Both the position numbers and the translations under genes were made by a program. The notes beneath the pieces were generated by a model that was given only the letters and a program-made list of their open reading frames with translations, was not told where the DNA came from and searched no databases. Below, piece after piece: positions 1 to 12,100 of a stretch of 64,000 nt of DNA (position 1 is the first letter of the stretch; every line of letters begins with the position of its first letter). Origin of the DNA: Taenia hydatigena (lineage: Eukaryota; Platyhelminthes; Cestoda; Cyclophyllidea; Taeniidae); NCBI GenBank assembly GCA_036345935.2, contig JADWOT020000002.1, positions 62,001 through 126,000 of the forward strand, read 5' to 3'.

Positions 1-779
1 TCTCTCCACGACTGCTGTGATTGTCGGCATGCAGATCTGACGCACGAGGGCGATGACTTGAGCGCATTAAGAGCATTCACTGTGACTTAGAGAAAGCAAG
101 CTGACGGGTTTCCGTTTCCAGCCCACATAACCAAACATCTGTAGCACTGCTAAACACTGTTTTGCAGTTCTACCCATAATCTCTCTTAACTGCCTTTTAC
201 CGCTTTCCTACCCCGTCTTGTTGCTCTCACCAAAGGAACAAGCAAAGGTGTGGTGTTAAGAGTGGCAGCGCGCTCACACAACACCCGCCACAATCTCTCT
301 ATGTCCCTCCATCCTTCGGTCCAAAGCTTTCATGGACACCGATAGCTAAGAGGGTACGTTCCCAATATTTATGGTATGGGCCGGGCACATGGCAGTGACG
401 TTCTTGAGTTCCTCGTACTTAGTGTGCGTGACGGAGGCGCGAATGAGTATTCCCAGGATGGCCTTGAGCATACCGTGTATCTCTCCCCACAAATGAGCTC
501 ATCTGTTCTAAAACTAATCTGTAATTTAAAAAAGGTCGGCATGCATTTGAAGGTTACATTTGGCAAGAATTTACAAGTCTGACTAAAAAAGAATTAAAAA
601 CGAGATGACGTTGACAAACGTGGTAGAGTATGTTTGCATTGCCAGACGAAGATGGAGGAGTTATGTTGAGGTCAAGAGAACAAAAAAGAAAGTTAAAGAA
701 AGGCGGAAGAGGAAATCGAACTGCTTTTATGTGATCGCCCGGCCTCGCATATGATCATTACCTTCGCCACCAAATTTGA
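1..779. other. Unassigned sequence
   Basis: Open frames of about 65 codons overlap on both strands at 369-582, but neither resembles a known family nor shows convincing splice signals. The right end (about 640-780) may belong to the retrotransposon relic that follows, but I could not align it. No RNA gene or repeat was seen. Confidence 0.5.
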
Positions 780-1195
780 CGCAGAGAGTGGGGTCAGAGG
801 ACTACCCCACCAGTCTCGAGCTTCGAGTCGGTTACTTCGAGAGGAGCCGTGTACATCAATCCAAAAATCGCCACGTTTGTGACGCCTTGTAAACTTTCTA
901 GGACAAAGATTTCGGTCTGATGAGATATCAGTCCCTAAAGGGCAAAAGAACAAGTGAGAAGTGAACCAACACCAACTAACCAGACAGAGCTCCGTAGTTT
1001 CCTTAGCTTGGCAAATTACTATGGGTACTTTGTCAAAGGCATTGCTACGATTGTTAACCTCTGCAAAAAGCAATCACACAGCGGGCAAACAAGTGTTCCA
1101 AGTGAAAGAGCTAGCATGTCGCAATAAAGCACAAAGGCAGGTGATGCCCACTCTCAAGAAGCCCCCTAACAGCATCTGCCACCGATCCAGTTAAA
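780..1195 (+). mobile_element. Ty3/Gypsy-type pol relic (end of reverse transcriptase, RT/RNase H junction), frameshifted
   Basis: This is a decayed piece of a retrotransposon polyprotein. In life such a protein copies element RNA into DNA. Three family hallmarks follow one another in the expected order but in shifting frames. VYINPK (849-866) resembles the INPKKC region that follows the catalytic core. VNFLGQ (889-906, another frame) resembles the conserved FLG motif. LRSFLSLANYYGYFVKG (990-1040, back in the first frame) matches the very conserved LRSFLGLxxYYRRFV stretch at the join of reverse transcriptase and RNase H. Stop codons also interrupt the frames (for example near 918 and 936). 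The part after 1046 is a weak match to the start of RNase H. The catalytic aspartate motif, integrase, gag and LTRs were not found. The element is certainly inactive; its borders are uncertain by 100 bases or more. Confidence 0.75.
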
Positions 1196-4100
1196 ATAGG
1201 TTAATCACACATACTTCCACACGTACTTCGCCAAACTCTATCGCTCATCCTGCTTCTCACGTATCACCGATTTCACCATCCAGTTCTTTACCTTTGCCTC
1301 AGTCTTTGTTATCCACTCACATTCGGTTTACTTCTCATCCCTTGCCTCTACCGCCTCCTCAGGCTCTTTCTAACACTTCAACCTCCCACTCTGTCATTCG
1401 AAAGACGTCAAAGGGTCTACGAAGACATAAGTCGTAGAAAATAACTGACTTTATTTACATCCGTCGTCATTCCAGCATTGTCACAACTTGTGCTCGAACG
1501 TATTTTGTAATCAACGCACACTACGGGTAGCATCTTCGAGTGTATTGCCTAATCGAAACTTACATTTCTCTTACCAAGTCCATTCCTACATACCTCGCTT
1601 GAATAAATGGCTGGGGAAACGGGTGGACAAGAGAATTTTTGGACATGTGGAAGAATGAAAGCAAGGAATAAGAAACGCAATGCCACAACACTATATTGAA
1701 ACATCTGACAATGGCATTTTCCCATTCTATTTCCTACTTTCCTTCTGTATCTTCCCGTCTTTGCTTCCCACTTAACTATTTTCGTGACTTTCTGCTCAAA
1801 AATCATGTTACTTTCTATCCCCACGTGCTGCTAATAGATTCACATGCGCAGGATTCAAATCGGTCCATTGCACAACAGAGTTGTCTAGCAATGCTCACCC
1901 TTCGCGGTCCCGTCCCTATAATTCAGTTGTTCCCTAATTTGATTTCCCTTCGCTTTTATTCTTCTGTTTATCCTCTACTTCTGTCGACTCCCTCGCCATC
2001 TCCATATCGCTCACAACCCCCGGCTTGTTGTTTTAGAGACGTCAGGAGGCCAAACCTGATTAGTTATGCTAACAGTCCTTCCTCCTTCCTTCTTTCTATG
2101 CCATCCCATCCTCCTTAAATAATTTGTGTGCATCATCTCAGCACCATCACATCTGGTATCCAGTGTGAATTACATGGATAAGGAAAACTATGATTAGCCA
2201 CTTCGAGCGTGGTAATGAGGGAGTTCAAATTCCTTCCACTTGGTCAAATAATTGATGTTTTACTCAGTCAGATGACTAGATCAGCAGGTGAGGGAACCAG
2301 TTTAGGATTGGATGGGAAAAGAGAGAAAGAAATGCAGACTATTGCATCACAGCACTGTACTGAGCTATAATACGGTGTCTATGTTCAATCCTATTTTCTC
2401 CTTCCTCACCCCGTCGTACTCCATATCCTCGAATTCTCATCTCTTTGCCTCCATCTCAATCGCTTCTCTGTCGCTTTGGGGTATACATTCATGCTATTTT
2501 TCATTGCAGCCAATAAATCCGCCAAGCAGAACCTTAGGAACAGGCGTCAGAAACTCACCATCGTTACCGCAATAGTCATCTACAGCTGCAGGTCGTCGCC
2601 TTTTCTAATCAGTTCCTACCCCGCACCACGCTTGATGTACTGCGCTTACTAATTATGTCTCTTACATGCCCTTACATTCAAAAATAAGTAGCAGCACCGG
2701 AAGACCTGTTGAGGTGATGATAACTTGCTTAGCCTCCACATCCTACTGCTAAAGTCCTGAAACATGGTGCGCAAACGAGGCTTGAGTGAACCTGACTAGA
2801 TCGTACTTAGTTGGAACAGAGCAGACTAGTCACTTGGGCTGGATTTTGACGTACTGACATAGAGAAGAAGAGGATAGACAGGGATGAATGGATAGAGACA
2901 CATTAAAATTTGTGCAAAAATTGCAGAGTGCATAAAAGATAAAAAGCGAAGTGGAGGGGAACAGGGACTAAAACAGCACCCATTGACAAAGGACCGTTCC
3001 AGGCTTTAAAATCAGGGTGAGAGTGGAAATAAAGAAAGGGTTGGATAAATCGGGTGAAGAAAATCAGACATCGCGATCAAGGTAAAAGAAGTAGAAGACC
3101 TAGAATTGTGGAGGAATTAGTTCCATTTAAAATCAACCTGGACTGGCACCAAAGATTTGGTCTGCCATGAAAGCACTTTCTTTGCATGACTGCGCTGAAG
3201 TAACGAAAGAGGATTTCGGCCGTAATTAATTAACGAAAATTGGCAACCAAACCAGCCTCATCCTAGTAATCGACTTTACCATAGTTTTCCTTCTTGGCTG
3301 AAGCATTCTCATCATAACGTTGGTTTAGCAAGAGAAAAGGATAGTGCGATGATGCATTGATACCCTGCTCCCTCCATCCAACTATCCACTCATACAAACC
3401 GTCAGCATTGCTAGACTAGGCTCTTACAAAGCGGCATGCATTGTGCCCAGTTCTTAAGAAGAACAAAAATGTGAGTACTTTGCCCCTCCACGGGTCACGA
3501 TGCCGGTATTAATTAGCAATATTTGTGAGGTAAATGACGCTGGCCCGTCGAGAGTGGCAAAACGCCAAGGTTAATTCCCCATCTTATGCACCCTTCATAC
3601 TTCGAGTAATTGTATAAAATTTATTTGCGATCCACGCAGATCAAGTTACAGAGGCTGACGACAGTCATGGCTAAAAATTTCCTTTGTGACTCTTAACTAA
3701 GCCTCATTAGCCTTGCAGGTCCAACTTTTATTTCACGCCACATTGCGAGAATAAAGGAGATTGAGTAATGGGTTTCTTCTAAAGAGAAGTTGCCTTTTGG
3801 TGTGCGTAGGGACTTGTTCAACTGCTTGGTTGCTCGAGAACCTGCAGATAGTGACACTGTTTCGCGGCCTAGAATTTTGATAATTTCAGGAGGCTGCTCA
3901 CTTGCCTGCATTTAGGTATCATATTCTTCTAAGCTAATTTGGCCCATCACAACAGTGTAATCAGATCACGACTCCACAAATTAATCTCGCACTCTCTTAA
4001 GAACAACAAATGCGAAAAATCCAAAAATCATTGCTGGGCATAAGAGGGATTATTTGAAAAACTTAGAACCTGCTCTATTAAGCAAACCTGCATTCACTCT

Positions 4101-6712
4101 AACTGGAGCTGTAATTTTGAACAGAGAAACAATTTTGCTTATGCTGCCTAGATATTCCAAGTGGAATACGAAAGAGCTTGAACTGCAAATTGGTGAGGTA
4201 TTTTATGGTCGGAGAATTTCTGCCAGCGCCCTACTGATTATGTTAATGATCCACAAAGCGTTGGGCAAATTGGACAGCGCAGATCCAATATTGCTGAAAC
4301 ATTTAAACGTGTGTAAAAAGATATTAAAGAAATAATGCGATTTATTTGATTTGGCCAATATTTGTTTTATTTTGCCATCTTGACTAAAATAGTAGCTGCC
4401 CATTCAATGCATTTTATCTATGATTAAGCTGACGCAGACTTTCTATGCATTAATGCAGATACTTGTGCCCAAATGCAGCTCTTAAATTATGCTCATTTCA
4501 TGCACACGGAATCAGCCACGCTTAAAGACGTGTGTCTAAAAGGAAGGTCACTTACCATAATGGCTGTGAGCCGAATGTAGAAGCCCTAAGACGATGCAAT
4601 TGAATGAAGCAGAGCATATTGACCGTCTATGGAAACACATATTAGTGAAGAGAACGCCAGGTTGCGCTGAACTTTGTAATGGCGCGTGTGATGATATCAA
4701 CAGAAAAGCAAGGGCGCCTTCCAGATCTGTCCTTAACACTAAATGCGAGTGAAATGCGGAGGAGTGATAGTCGCGTCTTTGGCCAAAATGTTGAGTAATG
4801 CAGGCATGTTATTAAAATTCACCGCAATTTGATTGTGTGCTTCTTCGCAACATGCTTTACTTAAGAGGCCATTAAAAAGTGGTTTTATCTGTAATGGATA
4901 AAAAGTTGTTTGCATGAAAGAATTCATAATGTGCTGAGTAATTTGGGGGACCGGACTTTGTGTGCTTGAACCAAGTGAAAAAAATCTGCTTACTATTTTT
5001 AGCGTATGAGGACAAAATGGCACGTTATGAGACGACATTTTAAGCAACCGAAAATTTTCATAATTGGAAACGGCTTTGACCCTTTTGTTTATTCTGAGCT
5101 CATCGCTTCTGCCCTGCTTCCTAGTGACCAGATGTAGAGGCAAGCGAAATCTGCTTTAAGGTGCGTATGAGTCTATCAAAAGTATATAGTGATCGAGCCT
5201 AGCTGCATGAGTTACTCGGGTTATGACACATGATAAATGCCCGCATTAATAAAAGTGGCCGATGCAGAAAAATAGTTGGAAAAAAATTGTTATCGCAGCC
5301 ACACAAGCTTGGCAAATACTATGGGTAAGATGGAAACGAACCACGCTTTTATCCATTGCGCCTTATTGTCTCACGCTAGTTAAGGTTCACAGGCAAAATA
5401 TCTAACCGCACCACATTCTTCCAGCAGCCGCCTCTGTACCTGCTAACACAGCTTTCGAAGAGCAGTTTCACAGTATTGAAGAATTTTTCGTGTAACATTA
5501 CATCAGTGACACGAATAAATGGCTTCTTCTGCTGCTCTACTGCAACATTTGCTTGCGTATTTGCCATTTACCATCATTGCATTCTCATTCAAGCTAGAAT
5601 GTGGCAATTGTTAGAAGTGAGTGCCCGTAGTAAATGCTTTTTGTGACCTTTGCAAATCGCACAATCGAGAAATCTTAATGACGCGATGTGTCAAGACATC
5701 TGAATTAAGTGAGCGGGTCCCTTAATTTGGTTTATTGAGTACGCAAAGACATCATGCTACGCTCTCGCCATAGCATTTTCCTTGTCTTACCAAACACCTC
5801 TGGACACTCCGTGCTAACAATAAGGGCTATTTTGAGATGCGTTTAATAAAAAACATCACCAGATTTTCCATCCCTGGACATATATGCGATGATTTCCGGT
5901 CGAAGAGATAGCGGTCTAATCTGTATGCAGTCAATATGGGGAAGCGCGGTACAATAGCTCGATTTAAGAGTCGTTTAAATCGATTAGTACAGCATATCAA
6001 CCCACTTTACTAGCCAAGCTGTCCAAAATGTAAAATTTCTAGTTGCTTATTGCGATGAAACACACCAACAATAGCGAGGACCGTCCGTTAGTTTTAACGA
6101 AACAAAGGCCGAAATCGGACGTCTCCTTCGCGCTAAGTCCCAGAAATTAAAGCAGGCACACTTTTTTGTTCTCATCCCAAACTCTATTAACAAAGAATTT
6201 TTGCTCTCCTTATGCTTATTAAAGGGTGGAATGGGTTATGCTTGATTAAAGGTGAGAGAGAAGAATCGTAGCCAGTCTGCAAATGCTCGTATCCATGGAC
6301 AGCTTGACAACCGTCCGTGGGCAAGATCAATGCCTTTGACATTTTCTTTCCTCCCACCTCTCAAGGTACAATCGCCAAGGCCCTGAAATCGGTCCATTTC
6401 GTAGGGGACGAAATGAAGAGAATCGTAGACAGGCAGAGTGCAATAGAATGTGTCAGTGACATCGTATGTACTACAGCCGTCCCCGGTGCGCGAGCTAACC
6501 TGGTGCGATGTAGCATAACCCTACGGTGTGACAGAACTCATAGGCTACCACGCCGTGCGATCATCGGTATTTGCAATATCAGTTAGACAGGCATATGATT
6601 TTTGGGAAGCGATCAAACATCCTCAGTGAAACACTTACCCTTCGCAATACACTGCCAACATCTGATTCATATAAGATGAAATGCGCTTAGCAAATTTATC
6701 ATTATGACTGCA
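1196..6712. other. Unassigned sequence with strand-biased composition
   Basis: About 1200-2120 is strongly pyrimidine-rich on the plus strand, which explains open frames such as the 140-codon one at 1696-2118. About 2850-3110 is purine-rich. Open frames at 4054-4335 (plus, 93 codons), 4739-5143 (minus, 134 codons), 5376-5567 (minus) and 6317-6586 (plus) do not resemble families I know, and I saw no convincing exon borders. They could be chance frames. No RNA gene was recognised. Confidence 0.5.
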
Positions 6713-9111
6713 TACTATGACTGCATAACCCATCTGGTAGATCCTTTGCACATCCGCAAAGGAAAATTAGCATCTGGCTTAGAGTCTCTGACGCTCATCG
6801 GATATTAGTTATTGCAGTCATTATTAACAGATGGATGAATAAGTCAAAGGAGATGGCGTTCATAATTCGAACTCGGAATATTGAGCACTTAGGTTGCGAC
6901 TCCTACCTTTAGACAGATTGGGCTAACAAATGCGCTATTATTCTGTGTCTACGCTTCTAACCAACATCTCTGAGAAGCTGCTAGCATGCATCTAGCTCGT
7001 ATTCAATCCACTCTAGTCAATTCTGCTCAACTGCTTTGTAATGAAAATCTACCTATAGTCAGCTGAACGAACAGACGGGACACAAAGGACCAATCGATTG
7101 ATGAAACAATAGACGATTGCCAATCTAGTCGTTTTGTGGTCTTTCGCTAACGCTGGTGAATCATAATCATCCTATTCGAGGTCAAACCCCTGCAGACAAC
7201 ATTGCTACATACGGTCAGCTTCATAACTTCCGTCATTTTACACGCCTTTATAGCTGCGTGCATTCGAACACGCATACAGTAAATCTTGTGCCCGCTCACG
7301 AAATGAGAAGGTTCGGACAGTAAGAGGTGTTGAATTAGACACCATCGCATCACTTGTTGCTGGATTCTCACCAACGTCATCAACAGGAGGACGGTTGGGC
7401 TAGTAAAGTCGCCAACAAAGCACCGGTGACAGAACTCGAACCCGCAATCTTATACTTAAAAGGCGGACGCCCTACCCATTAGGCTAAATTATGAAAGCCA
7501 AAAGTGAGCAGATTTGCCATTATGGAGTGTTCACATTGGTTCTCAACTATCGAGGTCCTAAAATTGAGAGCTGGCTATGCTAAAATATTCAAGATCTTTA
7601 AGGTTTTAAGGCCCGCGCGAAATCAAAAAATCCAATGGGCAGTGGAGAGTAAAAAAGGACGAATTGCACACCAAAACATTCATTAAAGGCTTCCACTAAT
7701 TTCGCACAACTAGAAGGCTGATTTTTAGGTTTTTGTTGAGTCCTCCTTACATGCAGTGCTACAGTCTCTACTTCGTGCAGTGGAACACCGTTCAAGATGC
7801 ATACATGTCGTAAAATGAGAGTACTTTCCGATATTTATGGCCAGTAAGGAAGTAGCAGCTAACAGTGTCTACGAGCGCACGCATTGGAGAAAAGAGAGTA
7901 TATACAGACGCAATAGTCACTAACGGAATCCGGACTAGCATCATGGCCTGAAGGAAAGTCCGCCTACTGATTTTACATCAGGGAACACCTTATTTGCTCT
8001 TCTAATCTAGTCATCAGTTGGGTGAATGCCTAGTGCATTGCAGCAACTAGTTGGTCTTTACAAATAGCGAGGTAGTATGTCCATAATCATTTTAGCAGAT
8101 TGTTTTCGAAATCGCTTATTTTAAGTTAGAAGTTGTGATGAGACACATGCTTATGCTACTCAGTGCATTAGATTTTTCCGCCTTAAGTTCCGATGTTTCG
8201 GTCCTAAAGGCACCGACATCAGAGTCGGCAACTTCGAAAAGTACTTAATGCGAAATGCAGGCTAGATTGAAGCCTGATATGTGCACGGCTGTGATATTAT
8301 GCAAGACGAACTGATCGATAAACTCACTAAAATAGTGTTACTGTGTTTGTTTAAACAAGATGTAAGCCCTGTTGACATTGCATTAAATCAGATCAAAGAA
8401 TGAATGTTAAGCCTGGATTTTGAGTACATCCAAATTGTTAATATTGCAAAGCCATTTCCATGGGGAAAGCGTCAAAATAAGGTCATTGTCAATATTGTTA
8501 TTTCAAGAGTATTAACGTCACCAGCGTCTGTCCAGCCATATTTATTATACCTTCCCCTGACCCTCAACAAAGAACTGCTGCCTACGTATTCCAGCGGTCG
8601 TTAGGCATGCACCATGTTTTCTCCTTAACTCCATGCTAGGCATCTCTGTTTTGTTCATTTTTAACTTCAACTTCACAGCTACCTATGTAAGACTTAGTAC
8701 CTAAATAACCTGAAAATTCGCACTGCAAAAGATACCGCTTGGTGAACTGTTTTGCTAATTGGGTTTCTTATTCGCTGTTGCAGCATATCCCTCATCCTCT
8801 CAGTGCTACGATGAAAAGCAATTCATGCTTAACTAACCCATGGCTTTTAAAAGAATTCACCAACTATGTTTGCTGTAGATTAGCGTGTTAGGCTGACCTG
8901 CTGACAGGCTGTCGCCACAATTTGAATGCAGCCTTGTATGCTGTTTTTGTTAATCAAATTTTGTGTTAGTTTAGCCATTCGGCACAATGTTATTGCAAGT
9001 GACCCAAAACTCTAGTTCTCGCTTTCGCTTTCTTTTGCCTTGCTGAGAGAACGATTATTTTTATGTCCTTATTTAGCGTGCAGTAGCATCGATGTCTCTC
9101 TCCTGGCATGT
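6713..9111 (-). repeat. Dispersed repeat, copy A
   Basis: This block matches the reverse complement of 49614-51984. Coordinate sums stay near 58728 in the right part (for example 8404-8604 against 50124-50324) and 58697-58698 in the left part, so there are a few small indels near 8.3 kb. The match ends sharply near 6713, at the sequence read as ccagatgggctatgcagtca in copy B, whereas copy B runs on for about 680 bases. The rightmost 450 bases (8662-9111) are nearly identical to copy B, while the rest is about 90% identical by eye. A tRNA-like segment lies inside at 7421-7493. No transposase, reverse transcriptase or terminal inverted repeat was recognised, so the element class is unknown. Strand is given relative to copy B. 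Confidence 0.85.
7421..7493 (-). pseudogene. tRNA-Arg-like pseudogene inside repeat copy A
   Basis: Read on the minus strand, the D arm (gcct, loop with GG, gggc), the anticodon loop cttttaa and a T arm with the standard loop ttcgagt are all in the correct places. The anticodon stem (tccgc against gtata) and the acceptor stem no longer pair, so this cannot be a working tRNA. The D arm and overall layout resemble arginine tRNAs; the anticodon position reads TTT. The copy at 51205-51279 shows it was already in the repeat before the copies separated. Confidence 0.6.
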
Positions 9112-12100
9112 AAAAACACCATGGATGCCGCCCATTGGCAGCCCAACTAGAAGAATTATGGTGCTAGTAGCGCATGTCAACCGCAAGGAGTTAAGCAATG
9201 CATGAGAATTCACAGGCTCTACGCTTCAAGGACAACTGCATGGAGTTCTCGTATGCGAGGGAAGTTGCGTTTGTGTGTAACGCCAGCAAAGTGGAAGACG
9301 AAGAGAGGGATTGGATGGGAGTAAAAGAAAATAGGAGATAGAATGGAGCGTAGTGAAGCAATAAAACAAAATTTTAGAGTACAGCATGTGAGGGACAAAA
9401 AGGGATGTAATGGAAAACTAAAGAAATGAGAAAGGACATTTAGACGCCTAAAAGTGTCGGTTAACTTTAGCTGGAGTTGAGTGAGGAAAAAAGCAGGAGG
9501 AAGTGGGGAGTAGAGGAAAGTAGGAGGTTGAAAATATGCAAGTAGATCAGAGAAGCGATAAATGATGAGGGTTGAGACGGAAGTAAAAGGAGGCTTTTAG
9601 GCTCCCCGCCAACAAAGCTATGCGCATGAGCAATATTCATATGGTGTCTATTACAAGCTCCAATACAATAAATTGCGCAAGGCAAAGCGTCGCAAGTTCA
9701 AGCACGGTGTGCATTGCTACACTTAATCTACAGCCTTCTCGTGCGCCAATAAATATCGGCGACCGCGCCTTCATTCCTCACCCCCGTATGCCATTTATGC
9801 GATCCCGCTTCCCCTCTCCATTGATCGTTCTTGCTTTGCCCTCCATGCCTCTTTGTCATCACTCTTCATATCGCCACATTCCAATTAGCAGACTATGTTC
9901 ACTAGTGGGTTGTTCCAGCACACTGATTGATTAAAATCTGACTCCCAATTGCATCGCTACAAAGCGTTTGCCGTTTGGCACTGCAGAAAAAGTTCAAATA
10001 CGAGTATGGCTTGAATTCTTCCATAGAGGGGCTGGTCGACAGTGAGCGATTCTTAAAAGTTAGTAAGCTAGAAGAGTGACATTCTTCTCATTTTCCGAAA
10101 CACCCGAGCTGATCCACTTGCAAAGGCTTCACGGATTTCTTCTTTTCATCTGCTCACTAACCTATCAGTAGTGGAACGGCCAAATAGACGTAGGGCCTGC
10201 TTCGTTGTAAAGCACAAGCCAATATTATGCAGGGTTGAGGCCTATGGACTTGAAATTACTAAGGTCCGCTATCGTACTAAATAGCAAACGATGATTGTCT
10301 GCCCAATCGAATTGACCCTTGAGCAAACATAGACTAAGTAATTCAGAAAATGAACATTCACTTTTCCAGAAACCACGAAGTATTGGCTCCTATCATCTTG
10401 CCGCTCTTTTACTGCAGTACTTTGCCGTTTGTGCACTTGTAAATTGATTTTACTCAGTCGGAATCCTCATTTGCAAGCCTTTTAAAATTATTACAGCGCA
10501 ATTTCTGAAATTGATGACCTCTGAGCCATACCCTAATATAACGACGAGGTGAAACGTGCCCAGCATTCCCTTAGACTATACTAGGCATAAGCAAAGAGTT
10601 GCATCTCAGAGTTTAGTTCTTTAGGTTCTCTTATCCTACTATGCTTCCCACACTAGATAATCTTCAAACTAATGGTCCCCATTTGTGTTACAAATTGCAG
10701 GTTACTATCAATTAGCTCTAATTTCAATGATTGTGAGGTTGTGGTCTTTGCAAAATCATACTGGCAATTTGATATGGTTGCGCTTTCGTCAGAGACATTA
10801 TTCGGATTCTCAAGCATTGTATGACACGCGCAAGGCACAGCAGGCGTGTCAAAACTATCGTAGTTCCCACATATTACGTGACGAAGGGTCTCCTGCATTA
10901 AAGCAAATTGCTGTTGCGTCACTCAGTGCAATATGAAATTTAGCTTTTCTTAAGTAAGCTCTCAGTCGGATGGATACCTCTTTGCTTTGCGAAACGATTC
11001 GACCAGTTAAACGTAGAAGGAGGTATTTGGCGAAGAATCGATATTAAATTAATGCTTCTTAGGGGTAGTTGTTTGTGTTCGTGTCGGCTTGATGGCATTA
11101 AATAGAGGTTTATGGAAGTCAGCGAAAATTTGCAAGTTGATGGTGATAACGGAAGGAAAAGTATTTGTGCTATAAGCGCACTAAAAGTATTACGAGTGAA
11201 GTGGGAGCGGTGACAATGTGGACATGAGGCGTCGTGTCGTGGTGACTGAGAGGCACAAGAAAGAATGACGGAAGCCAATGCGCGGAGCATTTGTTGTAGC
11301 GCGCGATTTATTGTCAACCGCCGACTCATTAGCTAACTTCGCATGGCTTATTATCATTGACGAAAGTGCCATTCTCCTTGCAATTATTTGGCATGCTGAA
11401 AGAAGTGCGTAGTTTTGCGTTAAATTCGCACCCGCGCAATCCAATTGTCTAACGCCAATAATGCTGAGGTCAATTTCCGCTTGATGCTGAGCATTGCACT
11501 CAGACATTATGTTGAATTAAAGAGTTCCGCTCGCATCAAATTCAGCTAACGTAGAGGAGTAGCGCTGAAATCAGAATTTGGTGTGAAAATTGAAAAAAAA
11601 GCTATTTACTAAGTGACAGTAGGCATTGGCGTTTAACATCTGACAAATTTCAACAGCACAGGTTTGTATAGCCTCATTTATAAAAGCGACTGCAGCATGA
11701 ATAGCTTTAAAATGTCTATTAAAGTGCGCAAATAAGGAAGCAACTTTGCATTCGCCTGAAAACTAGTTGGACAGGATGCCTTCTGTATGGTGTGTCTGTC
11801 CGTGATTCTAAAACATCGTGCATGCTTTGATTTTTCGGGCATTTATACTTATCGTGCCTAGTCATTTAGCGATCTAAAAGAGTACATTTTATTTGCTTAC
11901 TTATTCCTCATCAATGCTACTAACGTTTGATCACTCGCCAAACACACAATTAACAGTTAGCAAAAAACGCTTATCTATTGCCTAATTCGAGTCAATGTCT
12001 ACGCATCACGTTCACAACTCAAAATATTATCCTAGGCGAAGGTGACCTCTTTTGGTCACACGCTCGACAAAGTGTCTTTATCACAAACGGAATAGTTCCA

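Noticed and set aside
1840..1920. B-box-like sequence on the minus strand (gatttgaatcctgcg)
   Set aside because: No A box or foldable D and anticodon arms at the right distance.
1696..2118. 140-codon plus-strand frame
   Set aside because: Lies in a pyrimidine-rich tract that lacks stops by composition; peptide is Ser/Pro/Leu noise with no domain.
5309..5330. 22 bases (agcttggcaaatactatggg and two more) nearly equal to part of the Gypsy relic at 1005-1027
   Set aside because: The match has one gap and does not extend on either side, so it is not enough to call a second retrotransposon fragment.
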